DNA of 64,000 nt from Kordia aestuariivivens (GCF_014397005.1 NZ_JACGWS010000002.1:248001-312000); one strand, 5' to 3'. Shown: positions 19,093-28,520, counted from the stretch's first letter. Notes: generated by a model not told the origin, from the sequence alone. Numbers and translations are program-made.

Positions 19093-19208
19093 TCTTACAA
19101 ACTTTACTTTTTTTCATGTTATTTGTGGTTAAGTTAATGTATAGAAATTTCCCTGTTTCCCTAAAACAGTATTGCTTTATTAATAACTGATTTTAACAAA
19201 ATAAAATT

Positions 19209-21248
19209 ATGAAGCAAAAAATTATGAACTATTTGAGATTCGGAATCCTAGTATTTGGAATTTCAGTATTGCTATTCAATTGTCAGACTGACAATACAGA
19301 TGAACTTATCAATACTCCAAAAGGAGAAAACTCTTTTCTAAAGAAAGGAAAGTTAGAGAACTATGAACAACTGTCTACTTATGTTGAAAAATTAAAAAAC
19401 CCACGTACTTCTACTAATGATGTTGAGAAATCTTCTTTAGAAGATACTAATGGTTTTGATATTCTATACGATCAAGATATGTTTATTCAAGAAGTAGATT
19501 CCTTTGTTACCTATTCCATTCCCATATACAAAAAGAATCAACTAGGTGGAACATTTAGCAATTTAGTAGTTCGTTTTAGTGATACTGAACCTACGGAAGC
19601 TTTGATCTTAAATTATTATCCAAATAATGAGTATTTAGATGCGGTTGCCCTAGATGATCGTACACCATTTGCGGGAAGCATCAGTTCCGAATTAATTGAC
19701 TACGACGGCAGTTTGGATACTTTAAAAAATAATAAGAGCAATGCACTTGACTGTGTTATCGTTACCACAAAATATTGTGATTATGAAGAAGGGCGACACG
19801 GAACTGTACATTTAGGAGGTGATAATTGTACTCCGGGTTATTATTGGTTTGTAACCACTACTGTTTGTTATGATGATGAACCTAGCTTGGCAGATATTCC
19901 GTCTCCTGGTAGCGGTAATCCGTCTGCAACGGATTATATTGACTATACTACTGCGGGAGGTGGTATTTCAAGTGGTAGTACTGTGCATCCGCCAATAGTT
20001 GTTCCTACTGTGCCGAGAACTCATACAGGATTAAATATAGATGGACTTACGTTAGAAATGACGGAGTGGTTGAATAATAACCCCGAAATCAAGCAAGAGC
20101 TAGAAAATTTTCTTGAGGAAAATAATTGGTCAACTGAAGCTAAAGAAGAGGTTAAATTAACCATTCAAGCAGAATCAATAAAAGAGTCAGATTGGGATTT
20201 TACTAGAACAGGCATGTTCAATGGGCAGCAGGCATTAACTTACGTTGCTGCTTATGATGGTTTTGATACTGGTAGCTATACAATGTATAAGTTAGCAAAT
20301 GGACATATTCTTTGTGAATCTACAATAAGAAGAAAAATTAATCCTGAAGATGGTAACACAATTGGGACACAGGATGATCCACTAACTAATTTCTATTATG
20401 TTAAAATCAAACATACAGAAGGAGCTAGTGATAATGATGATGAAACAGTTAAGGATAGATGGTACAATTATAAGATGCCTCCAAATACAAATAATGCAGA
20501 TTGCATCTATTGCGGTCTTGAATATTTATTTCAAACTGCGTTAGAAAACAGTTTAGTATTTGCGGGACGCTATGTAGTTCCTTTTGAAGATGCAATAATA
20601 GTAATAACAGGGGAAGACTTTTATGGGGTTGAATCAAGCAGAGCAGTATCTGGAACCTTACTAGTTATAGAAGTCGTTGGCGTTACAAAAATTTACAAAC
20701 TGATTAAAGCTATAAAATATGTAGATGATGTAGCAGATGTGGCACTAGCTGTATATCGTTATATGGACGATATATTCAAAACCCAAAAAAGGTATGTTGA
20801 AGACGTTTTAAATAATATAATTGACTTAAATGAATTTGGCAATACCATAAGAAAAGGTAACTATGGAGAAATGTACACAGATGTAGAATTAACATCTCTT
20901 GGGTATGAACCGTTACATATTAGAGTTACTGACATAGATCAACCTCTTAATCAAGGAATTGATGGAGTATTTAAAAATCCAAAAACAGGAGAATATTTGA
21001 TTGTTGAAAGTAAATACAATACTTCTACATTAGGTAACACGTTAGATGGAAAACAAATGAGTGATGGTTGGATTCAAGGGACTACAACTGGTAATAGTAG
21101 GTTAGTAGCAGAAGTGGGAGAAGAATTAGCACAGGATATTATTGCATCAGGTTATCAGAGAGTTGTTAGTAGAATACTGCCTGATGGAACAAATTATTTT
21201 GAATTGTTAGATAGTGCAGGAAATATTATCGAAATTTGGTTTCCATAA
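19209..21248 (+). CDS. Lipoprotein polymorphic toxin with PD-(D/E)XK-like nuclease C-terminus (PoNe-like)
   Basis: 679 aa. A lipoprotein signal (FGISVLLFNC) leads into a ~200-residue N-terminal region shared with 55948 and, more weakly, 58296 (SSLEDTNGFDILYDQD; GTFSNLVVRFSDTEPTEA; TTKYCDYEEG). Then come a Ser/Gly/Pro linker, an LNIDGLTLEMTEWLNNN segment, a hydrophobic pretoxin helix (LLVIEVVGVTKIYKLIKAIK) and a C-terminal nuclease-like domain from about residue 550. That domain has GNYGEMYTDVELTSLGY, Asp near 584 in GIDGVF and Glu-x-Lys near 599 in VESKYN, as in restriction-endonuclease folds of the PoNe type. The next gene matches the cognate PoNi immunity family. The inferred role is contact-dependent DNA-damaging competition. 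Confidence 0.8.
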   Translation: MKQKIMNYLRFGILVFGISVLLFNCQTDNTDELINTPKGENSFLKKGKLENYEQLSTYVEKLKNPRTSTNDVEKSSLEDTNGFDILYDQDMFIQEVDSFVTYSIPIYKKNQLGGTFSNLVVRFSDTEPTEALILNYYPNNEYLDAVALDDRTPFAGSISSELIDYDGSLDTLKNNKSNALDCVIVTTKYCDYEEGRHGTVHLGGDNCTPGYYWFVTTTVCYDDEPSLADIPSPGSGNPSATDYIDYTTAGGGISSGSTVHPPIVVPTVPRTHTGLNIDGLTLEMTEWLNNNPEIKQELENFLEENNWSTEAKEEVKLTIQAESIKESDWDFTRTGMFNGQQALTYVAAYDGFDTGSYTMYKLANGHILCESTIRRKINPEDGNTIGTQDDPLTNFYYVKIKHTEGASDNDDETVKDRWYNYKMPPNTNNADCIYCGLEYLFQTALENSLVFAGRYVVPFEDAIIVITGEDFYGVESSRAVSGTLLVIEVVGVTKIYKLIKAIKYVDDVADVALAVYRYMDDIFKTQKRYVEDVLNNIIDLNEFGNTIRKGNYGEMYTDVELTSLGYEPLHIRVTDIDQPLNQGIDGVFKNPKTGEYLIVESKYNTSTLGNTLDGKQMSDGWIQGTTTGNSRLVAEVGEELAQDIIASGYQRVVSRILPDGTNYFELLDSAGNIIEIWFP

Positions 21249-21260
21249 AATTTATTTCAA

Positions 21261-22037
21261 ATGGTAAGAGATATAATTAAAGACAAGAAATATTTTGATG
21301 AATCAATTCAAAAGAGGGAAGATTTAATACAAAAAAACATTAATCGTATTGAACAAAATACTGTTGCAGAAGATCGTATTAATTCTGTAATAGAATTTAG
21401 AATTGGGTTGTATAAAAATAACCTTATTGCTAGATATTCTAGAGGGGACAAAATGAACTCGCAAGAAGTTATTTCTAATTATATAAATGCAATAGAACTG
21501 ATGGATAAAATCTGGTCGCCTAAAGCATGGAATATGATGTTTAATAAATCAAAACAAGAGATTATTCCATTGCAGCAGTATACTTTTTCGGGTTTTTTAG
21601 ATTTTTCAAGAATGTTATCATTTGGTGTTTTACTAGATATTCCTAAAGAATATATTTTGAAGCTTATAAAGTTTATTGATGGCGACGAAGTAAAAGATTA
21701 TTTACTTGAATTTTTCATAAGATATTTAATACCAGAAAGAAAAATTATAACAGAGGAAAGTTATTCGGAATTTTTTAATGTGAATGAACGCTATGGAATT
21801 TTAAAAGAAATCATTTTAGAACAAGATAAAGTAAAGGCTGAACAAAAGCTAAAGTATTTCCTAGAGAACAAATGGTATTCTTCTTTTAAAGGAACTCCTT
21901 TATTCAATCAACACAATAATCCACATAATACGTATGTGGGTTATTGGTGTTTTCAAGCTGCTGCGATTACTAAAATCATGAAATTAGATGATAGTAGTTA
22001 TCGAGATAATCAATATTTTCCAAAAGACATAATCTGA
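21261..22037 (+). CDS. PoNi-like immunity protein (DUF1910/DUF1911 type)
   Basis: 258 aa, no signal peptide, all helical and cytoplasmic, 12 bp after the toxin gene. The C-terminal pattern WYSSFKGTPLFNQHNN, then YVGYWCFQAAAITKIMKLDD and SYRDNQYFPKDI is characteristic of the DUF1911 family, known as immunity proteins (PoNi) for PoNe nucleases. The N-terminal part (DESIQKREDLIQKNINRIEQ; RIGLYKNNLIARYSRGD) fits DUF1910. Gene order and family both support protection of the producer against the nuclease tail of the 19209 toxin. Confidence 0.82.
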   Translation: MVRDIIKDKKYFDESIQKREDLIQKNINRIEQNTVAEDRINSVIEFRIGLYKNNLIARYSRGDKMNSQEVISNYINAIELMDKIWSPKAWNMMFNKSKQEIIPLQQYTFSGFLDFSRMLSFGVLLDIPKEYILKLIKFIDGDEVKDYLLEFFIRYLIPERKIITEESYSEFFNVNERYGILKEIILEQDKVKAEQKLKYFLENKWYSSFKGTPLFNQHNNPHNTYVGYWCFQAAAITKIMKLDDSSYRDNQYFPKDII

Positions 22038-22039
22038 TA

Positions 22040-22783
22040 ATGAGAAATTTAACCTTATTAATATTATTGATTAATATATTTTTCGTGAACGCCCAAGATC
22101 AAAAAAAGATGGGTTACTTGGTCATTGAAAAACACACCTTTGTAGCAAACAAACATTTGAAACCTTCAGAATCTGAAATTGAAGCAGAGAAAGGGAAATT
22201 AAGACAATTTGTAGAAAAAGAAATTAATTCCGAAAACCCTGAAGATTTTATTAATTCTATGCCAAAATCTGAATTAGAACATAACACAAATGATATAAAA
22301 TGTTTGTATGTCCTTGATATCTATGCTAATTTTTATGAATCAACGGCGAGTTGTGACTACACGAAACCTTCTAATATTTTCAGGTATCGACAGATCAATA
22401 GACAAACACTTGATGCAAATGAAGTTATAAGAAATGTTAAAAAAAATAAATATAAAATAGGTCAAAAATTTAAAAACAGAGAACTATTCATTTCCAATGA
22501 CTTTGAAATAATTGAAAACCGTAATAAAACTAAAAATATAGAAGGATTTCATTGTTTCCAAGTTAACTTAAGAAGGAAAACTATAAATAACTCTCACCTT
22601 CCTGTTTATGATTTTGAAATGTATGTTACGGAAGAAATAAAACTTAATTATAATCCTGTTTGGAATTACAAAGATATTTTAGAAAAATATTATCCTCTTG
22701 AAATTATCAAGAAATCAAGAGAGGCAATCATGACTGAAATTACAACTTGGAAAATAAAAAGCATTGATTTGAAAAATGAATAA
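22040..22783 (+). CDS. Secreted protein, possibly GLPGLI-like
   Basis: 247 aa with a signal peptide (MRNLTLLILLINIFFVNAQ), directly behind the immunity gene (2-bp gap). The pattern of short strands (YVLDIYANFYESTASC; IEGFHCFQVNLRRK; PVYDFEMYVTEEI) recalls flavobacterial GLPGLI-family exported proteins, but the match is weak. Co-transcription with the toxin/immunity pair is likely. It might be an accessory or second immunity factor; function unknown. Confidence 0.55.
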   Translation: MRNLTLLILLINIFFVNAQDQKKMGYLVIEKHTFVANKHLKPSESEIEAEKGKLRQFVEKEINSENPEDFINSMPKSELEHNTNDIKCLYVLDIYANFYESTASCDYTKPSNIFRYRQINRQTLDANEVIRNVKKNKYKIGQKFKNRELFISNDFEIIENRNKTKNIEGFHCFQVNLRRKTINNSHLPVYDFEMYVTEEIKLNYNPVWNYKDILEKYYPLEIIKKSREAIMTEITTWKIKSIDLKNE

Positions 22784-22908
22784 GTATTACATTATGTGTA
22801 ATAATTGAAATTTTTGTTTCTACCCATTAAGAAAAAATAATACTTAATAATCCTAATACTCACTTTAATAATTTAGTTTTTTTATTGATAAGGAATATCC
22901 ACAGGTAT

Positions 22909-23736
22909 ATGTACAATAAAATAAAAAAAACAATCATAAATTCATTTCCTCTACAATTCGAACTTGTAGAGGAAATACTCAAACCAAGTATAGGTATTGT
23001 AGCAAACGAAAAGCAAATTTCATCTAATAAATTTTCAAAATTTGGTGGATTTCCAATCGTTAACAAAAACCATCCGTTATTATCTTTTTTAGATTTTAAT
23101 TATAGTATGCTATGCCAAATAAACATTATAGAATTAAAAAAAATAGATATAGAATATCAATTACCTAATCAGGGCATATTATACTTTTTCATTAATCCAA
23201 ACTTAACAAAATTCACATCAGATAACTATAAAGTAGTTTTCATTGAAGGTAACGGTGATTTTGAATTTATAAAAGAAGAACGTGTTTCTGAGGTAGTTTA
23301 TAACGAAAGTGAAATAAATTTCTTTGAACATTATACATTTCCTAGCTATCAAGAAAAATCAAGATTGAAAATATCAGATAAAATTGATGATGATATTATA
23401 GAATCAATTTATGAAGAAGTCTGCGAGATTACAGGAAAATCTTTAGAAATTGGACATCAAATTTTAGGAGAGCCACAAGCAACACAGGGAACAGTAAAAT
23501 ATTGGTGGGCATTACAATCTTTGGGATATGCTGAATTTGAAAGTTTGAATAACAGCCAAAAACAAGAAATTTCAAACCTACAAGAAGATTTTATTTTGCT
23601 TTTACAGATTGATCTTGAAGACCCAAATTTATCGTTTACAAATTTAGAAACAGGAGCTTTATATTTTGGGATCTTAAAAGATGATTTGAAAAATAAGAAT
23701 TTTGATAACGTAGTTTTAGTTTATCAATCGAGTTAA
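22909..23736 (+). CDS. YwqG-like (DUF1963) protein
   Basis: 275 aa from ATG 22909; an upstream TTG at 22885 is less likely. It has the DUF1963/YwqG pattern: SKFGGFPIVNKNHPLLSFLD, MLCQINIIEL, LPNQGILYFFINPN, the HQILGEPQATQGT segment and a final LLLQIDLEDPNLSF... GALYFGILKDDL. These cytoplasmic proteins are common near polymorphic toxin loci, often as candidate immunity genes, but their activity is unknown. Confidence 0.78.
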   Translation: MYNKIKKTIINSFPLQFELVEEILKPSIGIVANEKQISSNKFSKFGGFPIVNKNHPLLSFLDFNYSMLCQINIIELKKIDIEYQLPNQGILYFFINPNLTKFTSDNYKVVFIEGNGDFEFIKEERVSEVVYNESEINFFEHYTFPSYQEKSRLKISDKIDDDIIESIYEEVCEITGKSLEIGHQILGEPQATQGTVKYWWALQSLGYAEFESLNNSQKQEISNLQEDFILLLQIDLEDPNLSFTNLETGALYFGILKDDLKNKNFDNVVLVYQSS

Positions 23737-23796
23737 AAAATAAAGGACAATAATTAGTAGCCATAAAAACTAAAAAGAACCTTTAAGTAAAAATTT

Positions 23797-23973
23797 ATGA
23801 TGTTTAAAAATGCGTTATCACTAGAAATAACAGACATTTCAATTGGTTTGTTAATATGGCAATTAGTATTAATTAGTATAGCCGTAGTTGGCTTAATTGT
23901 ATTGTTTAAATTATATAGAATGATTAAAAAATACGTAACACGTTTTGATTTAGATAATGAGTTGCAGAACTAA
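23797..23973 (+). CDS. Small single-pass membrane protein (58 aa)
   Basis: ATG at 23797 to TAA 23971-23973. The sequence has one helix (ISIGLLIWQLVLISIAVVGL then IVLF) followed by a basic segment (KLYRMIKKYVTRFD) and a short acidic tail. No family name is known to me. It is followed by an inverted repeat (CAAGGCGG ... CCGTCTTG, 24103-24140) resembling one at 61521-61556. Confidence 0.45.
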   Translation: MMFKNALSLEITDISIGLLIWQLVLISIAVVGLIVLFKLYRMIKKYVTRFDLDNELQN

Positions 23974-24172
23974 AAGAAAAACACGTCAAGAATGAATCAT
24001 TTTTTCAAAATTATACTAGAAAGCACTTTTCCGAATACAAGTGCTGACATTCAAGACGTGTTATTGATTGCAGAATTTTAGTCGAATTCTGTTGTTTAGG
24101 GCAAGGCGGTATATTGTAAAAGGCAAATAAAGCCGTCTTGCTACCAAACAAAAGTAAAGAAATATTTAAAGG

Positions 24173-24192
24173 ATTCCCACTTCTGTGGGAAA
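24173..24192. repeat. Short palindromic repeat, TTCCCrn..nyGGGAA family
   Basis: TTCCCAC TTCT GTGGGAA. Related hairpins occur at 30901-30920, 43286-43303, about 44738, about 48857, 60564-60583, 61463-61480, 61600-61617 and 61830-61867. They form a REP-like family scattered through the window. Confidence 0.5.
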
Positions 24193-24199
24193 TGAATAT

Positions 24200-24310
24200 A
24201 TGAGTATAAAAAAATTAGAACGTTTCAAATGGTTTATAGTAGGTTTTCTTACTGCCATGATTGTTGAAACACTATTTCTAATTATATCGCTCTCTTTGTA
24301 CCTAAAATAA
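24200..24310 (+). CDS. Tiny membrane peptide (36 aa), paralogue of 61868
   Basis: MSIKKLERFKWFIVGFLTAM then IVETLFLIISLSLYLK: a basic N-terminus and one transmembrane helix. A similar peptide (KGFVVGFLSAAIFFAVFVLV) lies at 61868. In both places a TTCCC hairpin precedes the gene, and a conserved ATTATTCTGGAAGTGA stretch plus a terminator follows. Conserved context supports a real gene; function unknown. Confidence 0.45.
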   Translation: MSIKKLERFKWFIVGFLTAMIVETLFLIISLSLYLK

Positions 24311-24369
24311 ACAGAATAGTTACCTAGAAACCCTAATAATCGTAAAACTAAAATTATTCTGGAAGTGAA

Positions 24370-24398
24370 AACCTCAATTGTAAAGATTGAGGTTTTTT
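24370..24398 (+). terminator. Intrinsic terminator
   Basis: AACCTCAAT / ATTGAGGTT stem with a 7-base loop and a T run, 60 bp after the tiny membrane gene. A nearly identical terminator is at 62058-62090. Confidence 0.75.
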
Positions 24399-24403
24399 GT
24401 TTT

Positions 24404-24448
24404 GTTGCGTTTTGTTGCAAGTTGTTGTGTCTTGTTGCAAACTGTTGC
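24404..24448 (+). repeat. Five GTTGC iterons at exact 10-bp period
   Basis: GTTGC (once GTTGT) starts at 24404, 24414, 24424, 24434 and 24444, all on one DNA face. Matching arrays occur at 51672 and 51848 around the start of the winged-helix gene at 50000-51652. Probable protein-binding iterons. Confidence 0.6.
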
Positions 24449-24607
24449 AGGAACCATGGGTATCGTCTTAATTAAATCTTATTTCAAAGTTTAGAGACTT
24501 TGAATAACTGAAAACTAGTATTAATCAAAGTAAGAAAAAAAGTAATCAATATTTATAGTAAGACGCAAAAAAGAGATGTTTTTTGAAAGAAAATTGTATT
24601 CAAAATT

Positions 24608-24623
24608 TACCTTCATCAAGGTA
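24608..24623. promoter_or_regulatory. NarL-like palindrome before the kinase/regulator operon
   Basis: TACCTT CATC AAGGTA, 79 bp before the 24702 start. A TAGTTTTG -7-like box follows at 24647-24654. The same palindrome precedes the protease, CBASS and Cas10 operons. Confidence 0.6.
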
Positions 24624-24701
24624 TGTTTTCGATCGCTCGTATCAGCTAGTTTTGAAGCATTATAAAATTTAGTATTCATTTAAAACTTAAATTTAGAAAA
24701 A

Positions 24702-25226
24702 ATGGCTTCAGAACACAAACAAACATTTTACACAAGAGGAACGTATTGCACCCAAAACAATGAAATTAAAATGAGAACGGATATTCCAGAGATTACTTTA
24801 TCGGAATCTGGAAATGATTATAATTTAGAGTTCAAAGATTGTTATGATATCTCCAGTGAAAATACACCATGTATATTAATCGTTTACAGTCATGGACATC
24901 CTACGGATCGCAACAGACTTGTAGCAGAAAGCTCAATATGGGATGAAAATACACGACCATTAGATTCAGTTTTCGAAAACACCGATTTTCCACAAGAAAA
25001 AATCTTCGTCATCACATTACACGATGAAGATTTTGATGAATGGCACACAGATATCTATCGTTTTTATACGCAACATCATGTTTCATTTAATGCTGATACA
25101 AAAAAATACGTCTATGATTTAGAAATCCTACAACATTTTATTGCAGGGAAATCGATACATATACAGGTAAACGAGGAACCAAAAACAGCAGGTGGTGGTG
25201 TGATAGATCCCATAAATATGTCGTAA
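24702..25226 (+). CDS. Protein of unknown function, first gene of the TPR-kinase operon
   Basis: 174 aa, no signal peptide or membrane helix. The sequence is polar, with a short hydrophobic strand (CILIVYSHGHPTDRN) followed by acidic patches (ITLHDEDFDEWHTDIYRFY). No family recognised. It is 14 bp before the TPR histidine kinase and behind the shared defence palindrome. It could be a sensor input or a product needed by the signalling pair; this is a guess from position only. Confidence 0.6.
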   Translation: MASEHKQTFYTRGTYCTQNNEIKMRTDIPEITLSESGNDYNLEFKDCYDISSENTPCILIVYSHGHPTDRNRLVAESSIWDENTRPLDSVFENTDFPQEKIFVITLHDEDFDEWHTDIYRFYTQHHVSFNADTKKYVYDLEILQHFIAGKSIHIQVNEEPKTAGGGVIDPINMS

Positions 25227-25240
25227 ATTACTACATTAAA

Positions 25241-27073
25241 ATGAAAATCATGAAATACCTACTTACGCTATCTTTTTTATTCTTGTCTATAAAGGCATTT
25301 ACACAAGTTACTCGATTAGATTCTCTATTGACGAATCAGCAATTCAATCGTGTCGAAGGCGAATTAAGCGAACTACTCACATTTAATAAAGACAGCAATG
25401 CGTATTGGTATTATGCTGGAAAATTACAGACGCATCAACGAAACTTACAGGAAGCATTTGGTGCACTAAAAAAAGTAGATACGACAGCACTCAAACAGCA
25501 ATACAAAGCATGGTATTATTATGTGCTTGGTGATGCGTATCGCTACAGTAATCAAGAAGAAAAAGCATACGAACTGAAACTGAAAGCACAAAAGTTGTTT
25601 CATGCTACAGGAAATGAAAAAATGGCAAATGAAGTCAACTATGATTTGTATTACACATTAAGTTCTCAGAATCATTTACAATACAATGGAATATATTATG
25701 CCAAAGAATATTTTAAAAATGCAGAGAAACTTCAAGATACGTTACAATTATCAATAGCACACTTGGTATTCAGTAGATTAGAGGATACCGTAATGACAAA
25801 TGAAGAAATGGAATTTCATTTGGATAAAGCAAAAAACTATGTCGATGCACTTGGAACGATTTCAGCTAAATATAGATTCTACAATTACAAGTCAATATAT
25901 TATAGAGATAGAGAAGATTTTAAAACTTCGGAAGTTTATTTAGATAGTATGATGCACTTTGCAAAACTCATGAATTCGCCCGATCGCTTGGATTCTTCTC
26001 TAAGAACGAAGGCGTTTAATTATACACTACAAGAAAAATATAACGAAGCAATTGAAGTATTAAAAGAAGCTGAAAAATTACCAATCAAAGAAAATGTTTT
26101 TAACAGAAAAATAGGACTCTACCATTATTTGTCATTAAATCATAAAAGTTTAGGGAATATAGACTCTGCTTTTGTGTATTATGAAAAAATGGTTGCCTAT
26201 AGAGATCACGTGAATATTTCCAAACAAAATACCATGTTGACCTTATTGGAAACGGTAGAACTGTCTGAAAAAAATTTGCTTTTGGATGCAGAGCGAATCA
26301 AACAACGAGAGAATTTTATAATTGTATTGATCGTACTTATTGCGGTAATTATCATAAGTATTATTTGGATATTGTATTATCGAAGTAAAAAATTATTAGC
26401 AGAAAAAGAAAAACAACTTGCTGAGAAAGAAAAAGAGATCAAAGCCATCGACGCTCGAAATGATGAAAAAGACAAGCAACGACAGCGCATTGCAGGAGAA
26501 TTACATGATAATTTAGGACATTTGATTATTGCCATTCAGCAATGTTTTGACAATCTAAAAGTAAGTAAAGATCGTTTTCAACAAGAAGAAGACAAACTCA
26601 TGTCTAAAACACAAGAATTAATAAATGAAGCCTATCTAAAAGTCAGAAACATGTCACATTTAGAAGATTCAGCGTCTCAAAATTCTGGGTATTGGGTAGA
26701 TGTTATAAAAGAATATGCCGCTATTATGAACGAAAGTAATCAATTATCAGTCGAAGTTCAAAGTCATGGAACGGCTAATATTGTCAACATATCTATTGAA
26801 AATGACTTGCGTCGAATGACAACGGAGCTTATAACCAATGCAGTAAAACATTCAAAAGCTTCTGAAGTTTCGGTAGATATTACCGCAGGTGAAAAGTCAA
26901 TCACAATTATTGTGGAAGATGATGGTATTGGATTAGATAAAACTAAATTAAAAAAACAAAAAGGATTAGGCTTAAACAGCATAGAGAAAAAAACAGAAGA
27001 ATTAAAAGGTAAGTTCACGATTGATTCAACTGAAAATAAAGGAACCACATTTATAATTGAAATACCACTATGA
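25241..27073 (+). CDS. TPR-containing sensor histidine kinase (HisKA_3 type)
   Basis: 610 aa. A signal peptide (YLLTLSFLFLSIKAFTQ) leads to ~320 residues of TPR-like helical repeats in the periplasm. One transmembrane helix follows (FIIVLIVLIAVIIISIIWIL, near 355), then a coiled coil (LLAEKEKQLAEKEKEIKAID). The HisKA_3 phospho-acceptor is His422 in RIAGELHDNLGH, and the HATPase domain has ELITNAVKHS, EDDGIGLDKTKL and KGLGLNSIEKK. This NarX/DesK-like type pairs with NarL-type regulators, and the next gene, overlapping by 4 bp, is one. The signal is unknown; its place beside CRISPR and CBASS suggests it may sense infection or envelope stress. Confidence 0.92.
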   Translation: MKIMKYLLTLSFLFLSIKAFTQVTRLDSLLTNQQFNRVEGELSELLTFNKDSNAYWYYAGKLQTHQRNLQEAFGALKKVDTTALKQQYKAWYYYVLGDAYRYSNQEEKAYELKLKAQKLFHATGNEKMANEVNYDLYYTLSSQNHLQYNGIYYAKEYFKNAEKLQDTLQLSIAHLVFSRLEDTVMTNEEMEFHLDKAKNYVDALGTISAKYRFYNYKSIYYRDREDFKTSEVYLDSMMHFAKLMNSPDRLDSSLRTKAFNYTLQEKYNEAIEVLKEAEKLPIKENVFNRKIGLYHYLSLNHKSLGNIDSAFVYYEKMVAYRDHVNISKQNTMLTLLETVELSEKNLLLDAERIKQRENFIIVLIVLIAVIIISIIWILYYRSKKLLAEKEKQLAEKEKEIKAIDARNDEKDKQRQRIAGELHDNLGHLIIAIQQCFDNLKVSKDRFQQEEDKLMSKTQELINEAYLKVRNMSHLEDSASQNSGYWVDVIKEYAAIMNESNQLSVEVQSHGTANIVNISIENDLRRMTTELITNAVKHSKASEVSVDITAGEKSITIIVEDDGIGLDKTKLKKQKGLGLNSIEKKTEELKGKFTIDSTENKGTTFIIEIPL

Positions 27074-27702
27074 TTAATATTGTAATTGCAGAAGATCATA
27101 ATAGTCTTATTGATGGAATTGATCTCTTTTTTGGATTTGAAGATGACATTAAAATCATTGGAAAAGTAAATGATGGAAAAGCGCTTTTAGAGCTGTTAGA
27201 ACAGAAAAACAGACATGTTCATGTTGTCATTGTAGACATTCGCATGCCAATCTTAGATGGAATAGAAGCTACCAAACAAATCACAGTAAAATATCCACAT
27301 ATTAAAGTCATTGCGTTTACCATGTTTAGAAAGCGTGAACTTTATAATAAAATGATTGCTGCTGGCGCAAAAGGCTATTTACTTAAAAATGCAAAATTAC
27401 CGATACTTTTACAAGCAATCAGAGAAGTACATGATGGGAAAACATATTATGATTCTGATTTACCATTTGAAGATGAAAATTCTACTGCCAACATAAAAAA
27501 AGAGGATAAGCTAACCAAACGGCAAAATCAAATCTTAGAGCTCATCGGTCAAAGTCTAAGTAATAAACAAATCGCTGAAAAGTTGATCATTAGTGAACAT
27601 ACAGTTACTACACATCGTAAAAATATGATAGTGAAACTAAATTTAGAAGGTCGTGATGCTTTACTAAAATATGTATTGAATAGAGGTTATGATTTTGATT
27701 AA
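27070..27702 (+). CDS. NarL/FixJ-family response regulator
   Basis: 210 aa, overlapping the kinase gene by 4 bp. Receiver domain with Asp56 in VVIVDIRMPILDG and the conserved lysine in GYLLKNA. The C-terminal LuxR-type HTH reads LTKRQNQILELIGQSLSNKQ then IAEKLIISEHTVTTHRKNM. Proteins of this family bind ~16-18-bp inverted repeats. The TACCTTC-AT-CAAGGTA palindrome before its own operon and before three defence operons in the island is close to a NarL 7-2-7 site, so this is the best candidate for a common defence regulator (inference). Confidence 0.93.
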   Translation: MINIVIAEDHNSLIDGIDLFFGFEDDIKIIGKVNDGKALLELLEQKNRHVHVVIVDIRMPILDGIEATKQITVKYPHIKVIAFTMFRKRELYNKMIAAGAKGYLLKNAKLPILLQAIREVHDGKTYYDSDLPFEDENSTANIKKEDKLTKRQNQILELIGQSLSNKQIAEKLIISEHTVTTHRKNMIVKLNLEGRDALLKYVLNRGYDFD

Positions 27703-27798
27703 AACAAACTGAAAACCTTTATAAATTTAAAAATTATATAGAAAATGTTAACTTTAATGAGACTTAAAAAATACTCTTTTAAATACTCACGAAAATTG

Positions 27799-27878
27799 AA
27801 CCAATGCATAATAAGGGTAAAATAGAAATGAAAAAATGCTTTGAAATCCTTGCTATTGTTGAAATTGAAAATTTACGG
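27799..27878 (+). promoter_or_regulatory. CRISPR leader 1 (alpha type)
   Basis: AT-rich sequence from GCATAATAAGGG to TTTACGG directly before the first repeat of array 1. Closely related leaders occur at about 34446, 43851, 44930, 47005 and 48549. With the alpha-type leaders at 34446 and 43851 it shares TTGAAAATTTACGGG. Confidence 0.7.
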
Positions 27879-28405
27879 GTTTTGAAAGTACTTGGCATTT
27901 GACGCCGTGAAAACAAGAATGGAGTACTCACTAATGTTGTCATTCAGGTTTTGAAAGTACTTGGCATTTGACGCCGTGAAAACCTCAATGTTTACGATTT
28001 CTCCAACTTTGTTGATAGTTTTGAAAGTACTTGGCATTTGACGCCGTGAAAACCTTCGCGCAAGTCATAATACTCGAATGCTTCCATGGTTTTGAAAGTA
28101 CTTGGCATTTGACGCCGTGAAAACTTTTTAACCTGTTAATGTTACCAGCTTGGAGCTCGTGTTTTGAAAGTACTTGGCATTTGACGCCGTGAAAACAAGA
28201 AGTATTGCTTACTACTTTCCATAACCACAAAGTTTTGAAAGTACTTGGCATTTGACGCCGTGAAAACGATTTTAGATTGTTCTTCTTTTGTGAGTACTTG
28301 TTTTGAAAGTACTTGGCATTTGACGCCGTGAAAACTTTTGTTGTTTTAAAGATTTATAATTTGTTTATTGTTTTGAAAGTACTTGGCATTTGACGCCGTG
28401 AAAAC
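27879..28405 (+). CRISPR. CRISPR array 1 (8 repeats, 7 spacers)
   Basis: Eight identical 36-nt repeats (start GTTTTGAAAGTAC, end CCGTGAAAAC) begin at 27879, 27948, 28018, 28089, 28161, 28232, 28300 and 28370. Spacers are 32-36 nt. The leader on the left and the GTGAAAAC end, which would give an 8-nt crRNA 5' handle, set transcription on the plus strand. This is the cleanest array; no repeat is interrupted. Repeats match those around the type III Cas operon at 35301, so it is presumably served by that system. Confidence 0.95.
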
Positions 28406-28520
28406 AAAACTGAATTACTCATCTTAATTGGTTTTAAGTATTTAAATTACTTGTAAAAATAAGCACTAGTAAAACATTCCATCTAACAACAAAGGAGGCT
28501 AAAATTTAAATCAACAAAAT

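Noticed and set aside
24166-24420. Minus-strand open frame starting MQQNATK
   Set aside because: Its start is just the translated GTTGC iterons (the 50000-51688 frame starts MQQNATN for the same reason); the rest overlaps the tiny membrane gene and terminator.
27985-28251. Minus-strand open frame of 88 codons across CRISPR array 1
   Set aside because: It is translated repeat sequence (FHGVKCQVLSK recurring). Frames at 34372, 34798, 43754, 44845, 45109 and 45359 are the same artefact.
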